DNA of 11,065 nucleotides, taken from Clostridiales bacterium. Lineage in GTDB: Bacteria > Bacillota > Clostridia > Oscillospirales > Acutalibacteraceae. The notes under the pieces were generated by a model. It had not been told where the DNA came from, ran no database searches, and worked only from the letters and a program-made list of their open reading frames with translations. The stretch lies in NCBI GenBank assembly GCA_021200075.1, contig JAJQGZ010000151.1:1-11065 (forward strand). Reading direction: 5' to 3'. Positions 7,827 to 11,065 of the stretch are shown here, one piece after another (position 1 is the first letter of the stretch; every line of letters begins with the position of its first letter). A program made the translations under genes and the position numbers.

Positions 7827-8837
7827 TTAACCGTTTTTAATTTCGTAAAGCTTATTGGGATAGTCGGTCATAATGCAGTCGGCGCCGATACTGATAAGGT
7901 ACTCCATATCCTCCTCGTCATTAACCGTCCAATACTGAACCGCCATATTATGCTCGTGGGCATAGTTAATAACGGTTGCCGTGGCTATATTAAGACCCAA
8001 GTTTTTATAAGGCGAGCAATACGGTATCTGCAATACGGAGCAAGGCGGTTCGTACGAATCATCGTTTGTAAGAGCTGCAACCCAAAATTCAAGGACTTCG
8101 GGAATTGATGTACTCCTTGCAAGAAGCGGATAATTTTCATCAACATAAGCGCTGACTTCCTTGTGGAATGTACCGAAAACGACCTTATCGACAATTCCTC
8201 TTTCTTCCAAAACAGAATAAAGAATATCCACACCTCTTTTACCGAGGTCGTCACTGTTTTTAATTTCGATTATATATTTATAATCGCCTGCCGACATAAG
8301 GTAATCAAGTACTTCCTCGAGAGAAAGTATACGCAAATCGTCCGGAACATCATCGCCGTGGAGATCGGCATAGGGCATTTCGCCGTCCTCGGTTTCAAAC
8401 TTAGCGCCCATATTGAGAGTGCGAAGCTCTTCATATGTTTTGTCCTTCGGACGCACTTCTTCCTCGCCGAATACTTCCTCGCTGTCCGAGGTTCTGTCAA
8501 GAGTATCATCGTGGAGAAGAACAAGCTTTTCGTCCTTGGTGATATGCAGGTCAAATTCAAAAACATCAACATCGAAAGAGGTATTTTCAACACAGTTTTT
8601 GAAAGCCATCATAGTTTCCTCCGGGGAAATCCCGCTTCCGCTCCTGTGGGCTGAAATATCCGTTTCCTTCAAAATATAGGGATTGTCAGTTTCAAAGCTG
8701 ACAATATCGGCAGGGTCGGATTTATAATTACCGCTGACGGTCATAAGAGACGCTATAACGGCAATAATACATACTATTATAATAAGAACTTTAACACCCT
8801 TATTCATTTTCTTTTTAGTTTTACTTTTCTCAGACAT
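7827..8837 (-). CDS. membrane-anchored glycerophosphodiester phosphodiesterase
   Basis: This 336-residue protein has a basic N-terminus (SEKSKTKKKMNKG), one hydrophobic segment at about residues 15-36 that serves as an uncleaved anchor, and a GDPD catalytic domain from about residue 58 to the end, presumably outside the membrane. The domain shows AHRSGSGISPEETMMAF with His64-Arg65, the metal-binding EFDLHITKDEK (Glu94, Asp96), LLHDDTLDRTS with His109-Asp110, and IIEIK further on. Such enzymes split glycerophosphodiesters from deacylated lipids or teichoic acids into glycerol 3-phosphate and an alcohol. The usual PENT motif reads PEET here. The start is supported by GGAGG 7 bases upstream (8845-8849 complement). 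It is a single gene diverging from htpG and converging on the tannase-like gene; there is no linked glycerol uptake gene to show its substrate. Confidence 0.95.
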   Translation of the reverse strand: MSEKSKTKKKMNKGVKVLIIIVCIIAVIASLMTVSGNYKSDPADIVSFETDNPYILKETDISAHRSGSGISPEETMMAFKNCVENTSFDVDVFEFDLHITKDEKLVLLHDDTLDRTSDSEEVFGEEEVRPKDKTYEELRTLNMGAKFETEDGEMPYADLHGDDVPDDLRILSLEEVLDYLMSAGDYKYIIEIKNSDDLGKRGVDILYSVLEERGIVDKVVFGTFHKEVSAYVDENYPLLARSTSIPEVLEFWVAALTNDDSYEPPCSVLQIPYCSPYKNLGLNIATATVINYAHEHNMAVQYWTVNDEEDMEYLISIGADCIMTDYPNKLYEIKNG

Positions 8838-8905
8838 ATCATTACCTCCGATATAAAGATGTTAAAAGTATTTTTGATTTATTTAAGCTAATTTTATTTT
8901 ACTAT

Positions 8906-8955
8906 ACGGATATAAAAATTGCAATAAATAACGGATATAAAAATTGCAGTAAATA
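8906..8955. repeat. 25-bp tandem duplication between the phosphodiesterase gene and htpG
   Basis: Units 8906-8930 and 8931-8955 agree at 24 of 25 positions; each begins acggatataaaaattgca. The repeat lies in the divergent spacer, just upstream of the htpG -35 box, and probably overlaps the promoter region of the minus-strand phosphodiesterase gene, which I could not place with confidence. Confidence 0.92.
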
Positions 8956-8974
8956 TAAAATTTTTTGTAAAGTA

Positions 8975-9002
8975 TTGACAAGCGGAAAATATTGGCTATA
9001 AT
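8975..9002 (+). promoter_or_regulatory. consensus sigma-A promoter of htpG
   Basis: TTGACA (8975-8980) and TATAAT (8997-9002) both match the vegetative consensus exactly, with a spacer of 16 bases. The transcription start is expected near 9009, at the first bases of the CIRCE operator. A promoter this strong would need a repressor to be quiet at normal temperature. Confidence 0.9.
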
Positions 9003-9007
9003 ATATT

Positions 9008-9034
9008 TTAGCACTCGCAAGGTGAGAGTGCTAA
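9008..9034 (+). promoter_or_regulatory. CIRCE operator (HrcA binding site)
   Basis: TTAGCACTC (9008-9016), nine bases, and GAGTGCTAA (9026-9034) form the complete CIRCE inverted repeat with no mismatch. It covers the predicted start of transcription and ends 22 bases before the htpG start codon. CIRCE is bound by the heat-shock repressor HrcA, whose activity depends on GroEL; this places htpG in the same regulon as groESL and dnaK. Confidence 0.97.
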
Positions 9035-9056
9035 TTTACTTTACAAGGTGATAATA

Positions 9057-10940
9057 ATGAGAAAAAAACAATTTAAAGCAGAGTCAAAAAAGCTCCTCGA
9101 TATGATGATAAACTCAATTTATACACACAAGGAAATATTCCTGCGTGAGCTTATATCAAACGCAAGTGACGCTATTGACAAGCTGTATTTCAAATCCCTG
9201 ACAGACGACAGCGTTAATCTTTCAAGAGACGATTTTAAAATTGAAATCGAGCTTGACAAGGATGCACGCACACTGACGCTCTCCGACAACGGAATCGGTA
9301 TGACAGAAGAAGAGCTTGAAAACAATCTCGGTACAATTGCAAAGAGCGGTTCGCTCAACTTCAAAAAAGAAAATGCCGAGAGCGAAAACGCCGACGATAT
9401 ATCGGTAATCGGTCAATTCGGCGTCGGGTTTTATTCATCGTTTATGGTTGCCGACAAGGTTGAAGTGGTTACCAAAGCGTTCGGAGAAGACACGGCGCAC
9501 AAATGGGTTTCCGAGGGTGCCGACGGATATATAATTACCGAATGTGAAAAGGACGAAGCAGGTACAACAATCACCCTCCATATCAAAGAGGACGACGAAA
9601 ACGAGCAGTATTCGCAATACCTTGAGGATTATATGGTAAACGAACTTGTTAAAAAGTACAGCGATTATATCCGCTATCCAATTCAGATGGAAATGAGCCA
9701 CCAGGTACCCGACCCCGACAAAGAGGGAGAATACATTACAGAGATTACAACCGATACCCTCAACTCTATGGTACCGCTCTGGAAAAAATCGAAGAGTGAA
9801 ATCACAGCCGAGGAATACAACGAATTTTACAAGGACAAGTTCAATGATTACAGCGACCCACTTGCGGTTATCCACACCAAGACGGAAGGTCAGGCAACAT
9901 TTGACGCCCTTATGTACATTCCCGAAAATGCGCCGTACGACTATTATTCAAAGGAATATGAAAAGGGATTACAGCTTTATTCAAACGGCATAATGATTAT
10001 GGACAAATGTGGCGATTTGCTGCCGGATTATTTCAGCTTTGTAAAGGGACTTGTTGACAGCGCAGACTTGTCGCTTAACATCAGCCGTGAAACTCTCCAG
10101 CAAGATCATCAGGTAAGAATAATCGCAAAAGCTATTGACAAGAAAATCAAGAGCGAACTTACCAAGATGCTCAAAAACGACCGTGAAAAATATGAGAAAT
10201 TCTTTAAAACTTTCGGAGTTCAGCTCAAATACGGAGTATACTCAAATTACGGAGCGGAGAAAGACGGATTAAAAGACCTGCTACTCTTCGCAAGCTCTGC
10301 CGACGAAAAGCCCGTAACTCTCAAAGAATATGTGGGCAGAATGGCGGATTCCCAAAACGACATATACTATGCCTGCGGTGAAAGCGCCGAAAAGGTAGCT
10401 CTGCTCCCCCAGGCCGAAGCCATTAAGGAAAAAGAATTTGAGGTTCTCTACTTCACCGATGAGGTTGACGAATTTGCAATTCAAATGCTGATGGAATATG
10501 ACGGAAAGCACTTTGTAAATATCTGCAAGGACGACCTCGACCTCAGCACCGACGCCGAAAAAGAAGCTATCGACAAAAAGAACGAGGAGCAAAAAGACCT
10601 GCTTGAAAAAATGAAAAACGCACTTGACGGAGAAGTTACCGCCGTTAAGTTTTCCAACAAGCTGGGTTCTCACCCGGTAAGCCTTTCGTCTGAGGGATAT
10701 GTTTCACTCGAGATGGAAAAGGTGCTTAAATCAGTACCGGGCGGAGACCAGGGAGTTAAAGCACAGCTTGTACTCGAAATAAACTCAAATCATCCGCTTG
10801 CGGAAAAGCTGGGTAACGCAGACGATGAATTAATCGCCGTATATACAAAACTGCTATACAATTCCGCAAGACTGATTGCAGGACTTGATATTGCAAATCC
10901 CACCGAATTTTCAGATGAAATAGCAAAGCTTATGGCATAA
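9057..10940 (+). CDS. htpG: molecular chaperone HtpG (bacterial Hsp90)
   Basis: HtpG is the cytosolic, ATP-dependent Hsp90 chaperone, a homodimer that remodels client proteins with the DnaK system. The 627-residue length is that of the family. The GHKL ATPase domain shows ELISNASDAIDKL (Glu31 catalytic, Asn35 for magnesium), DNGIGMT (Asp77), GTIAKSGS from Gly92 and GQFGVGFYSSFMVADKV from Gly119. The middle domain has NISRETLQQ with Arg344, which contacts ATP, and the C-terminal dimer domain ends near AGLDIANPTEFSDEIAKLMA. I start at ATG 9057, since AAGGTG at 9045-9050 makes a ribosome site 6 bases upstream; a GTG at 9048 lies inside that site and is unlikely. The gene is single, with its own consensus promoter, CIRCE operator and terminator hairpin, and shows no damage. 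Confidence 0.98.
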   Translation: MRKKQFKAESKKLLDMMINSIYTHKEIFLRELISNASDAIDKLYFKSLTDDSVNLSRDDFKIEIELDKDARTLTLSDNGIGMTEEELENNLGTIAKSGSLNFKKENAESENADDISVIGQFGVGFYSSFMVADKVEVVTKAFGEDTAHKWVSEGADGYIITECEKDEAGTTITLHIKEDDENEQYSQYLEDYMVNELVKKYSDYIRYPIQMEMSHQVPDPDKEGEYITEITTDTLNSMVPLWKKSKSEITAEEYNEFYKDKFNDYSDPLAVIHTKTEGQATFDALMYIPENAPYDYYSKEYEKGLQLYSNGIMIMDKCGDLLPDYFSFVKGLVDSADLSLNISRETLQQDHQVRIIAKAIDKKIKSELTKMLKNDREKYEKFFKTFGVQLKYGVYSNYGAEKDGLKDLLLFASSADEKPVTLKEYVGRMADSQNDIYYACGESAEKVALLPQAEAIKEKEFEVLYFTDEVDEFAIQMLMEYDGKHFVNICKDDLDLSTDAEKEAIDKKNEEQKDLLEKMKNALDGEVTAVKFSNKLGSHPVSLSSEGYVSLEMEKVLKSVPGGDQGVKAQLVLEINSNHPLAEKLGNADDELIAVYTKLLYNSARLIAGLDIANPTEFSDEIAKLMA

Positions 10941-10949
10941 AACAAATAT

Positions 10950-10997
10950 GGGCGAACGGCTTACAGAGACGAATAAATCTCAATAAGCGGTTCGCCC
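10950..10997 (+). terminator. terminator hairpin after htpG
   Basis: The arms 10950-10963 (gggcgaacggctta) and 10984-10997 (taagcggttcgccc) pair with one internal mismatch, and the 20-base loop can form a further gaga/tctc stem. It begins 10 bases after the htpG stop. The sequence after it on the plus strand is A-rich, not T-rich, so its strength as an intrinsic terminator is uncertain; it could also act on transcripts entering from the right. Confidence 0.6.
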
Positions 10998-11065
10998 GAA
11001 AAATAATCGAAAATTGCAAGTGTAAGTTGAACACTTCCGTATAAAAGTTTAATAGAGTCCAGCTT

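Noticed and set aside
8163..8654. 163-residue plus-strand frame opposite the phosphodiesterase gene
   Set aside because: It is antisense to well conserved GDPD motifs and has no ribosome site or recognisable domain.
9048..9056. GTG at 9048 as htpG start
   Set aside because: It overlaps the only ribosome site (AAGGTG); ATG at 9057 fits the family N-terminus better.
9435..9875. 146-residue minus-strand frame within htpG
   Set aside because: It is the antisense shadow of a highly conserved chaperone gene.
1..11065. CRISPR array, tRNA, rRNA or riboswitch
   Set aside because: No regularly spaced repeats beyond two-copy tandem duplications, and no tRNA, rRNA or recognised riboswitch pattern was seen in the spacers by eye.

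Overview
The window looks like chromosomal DNA from an anaerobic gut member of the Bacillota, class Clostridia. Coding sequence has moderate to low GC and intergenic DNA is very AT-rich. Shine-Dalgarno sites are of the GGAGG type, the one clear heat-shock operator is a CIRCE element, and the gene set is typical of gut Clostridia: an intracellular GH95 alpha-L-fucosidase, a tannase-like esterase, and a TetM-like translation GTPase fused to a NYN domain. The assignment below class level is inference.

Layout. 13-1113 (minus) is an integral membrane acyltransferase-3 gene broken by two exact tandem duplications of 10 bp and 17 bp; removing one copy of each restores one 357-residue frame. A divergent spacer (1114-1487) holds a leader hairpin with the form of a minus-strand terminator, an imperfect 22-bp tandem repeat and the fucosidase promoter. 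1488-3572 (plus) is an intact GH95 fucosidase. A two-way terminator (3582-3611) separates it from a large decayed gene at 3611-6151 (minus): a TetM-type GTPase with a C-terminal NYN (YacP-like) domain, carrying about seven single-base indels and two or three nonsense codons. The spacer at 6152-6365 holds divergent promoters and an exact 22-bp tandem duplication containing an operator-like palindrome. 6366-7758 (plus) is a tannase-like alpha/beta hydrolase whose catalytic part is intact but whose first 39 codons are cut off by a one-base slip in an A-tract. Facing it across a terminator is a membrane-anchored glycerophosphodiester phosphodiesterase (7827-8837, minus). Last is htpG (9057-10940, plus), with a consensus promoter, a perfect CIRCE operator over the start site, and a terminator hairpin at 10950-10997.

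The genes do not form one operon: each stands alone with its own promoter and terminator, alternating in direction. Fucosidase, tannase-like esterase and acyltransferase fit a life on host or plant glycans and phenolic esters. The HtpG gene is a stress gene under HrcA control, as read from the operator.

I see no new multi-gene system. The strongest unusual signals are (1) many short tandem duplications of 10-25 bp across the window, two of which explain exactly how the acyltransferase broke, (2) slippage in A-tracts in the GTPase pseudogene and the tannase-like gene, and (3) direct CIRCE control of htpG.
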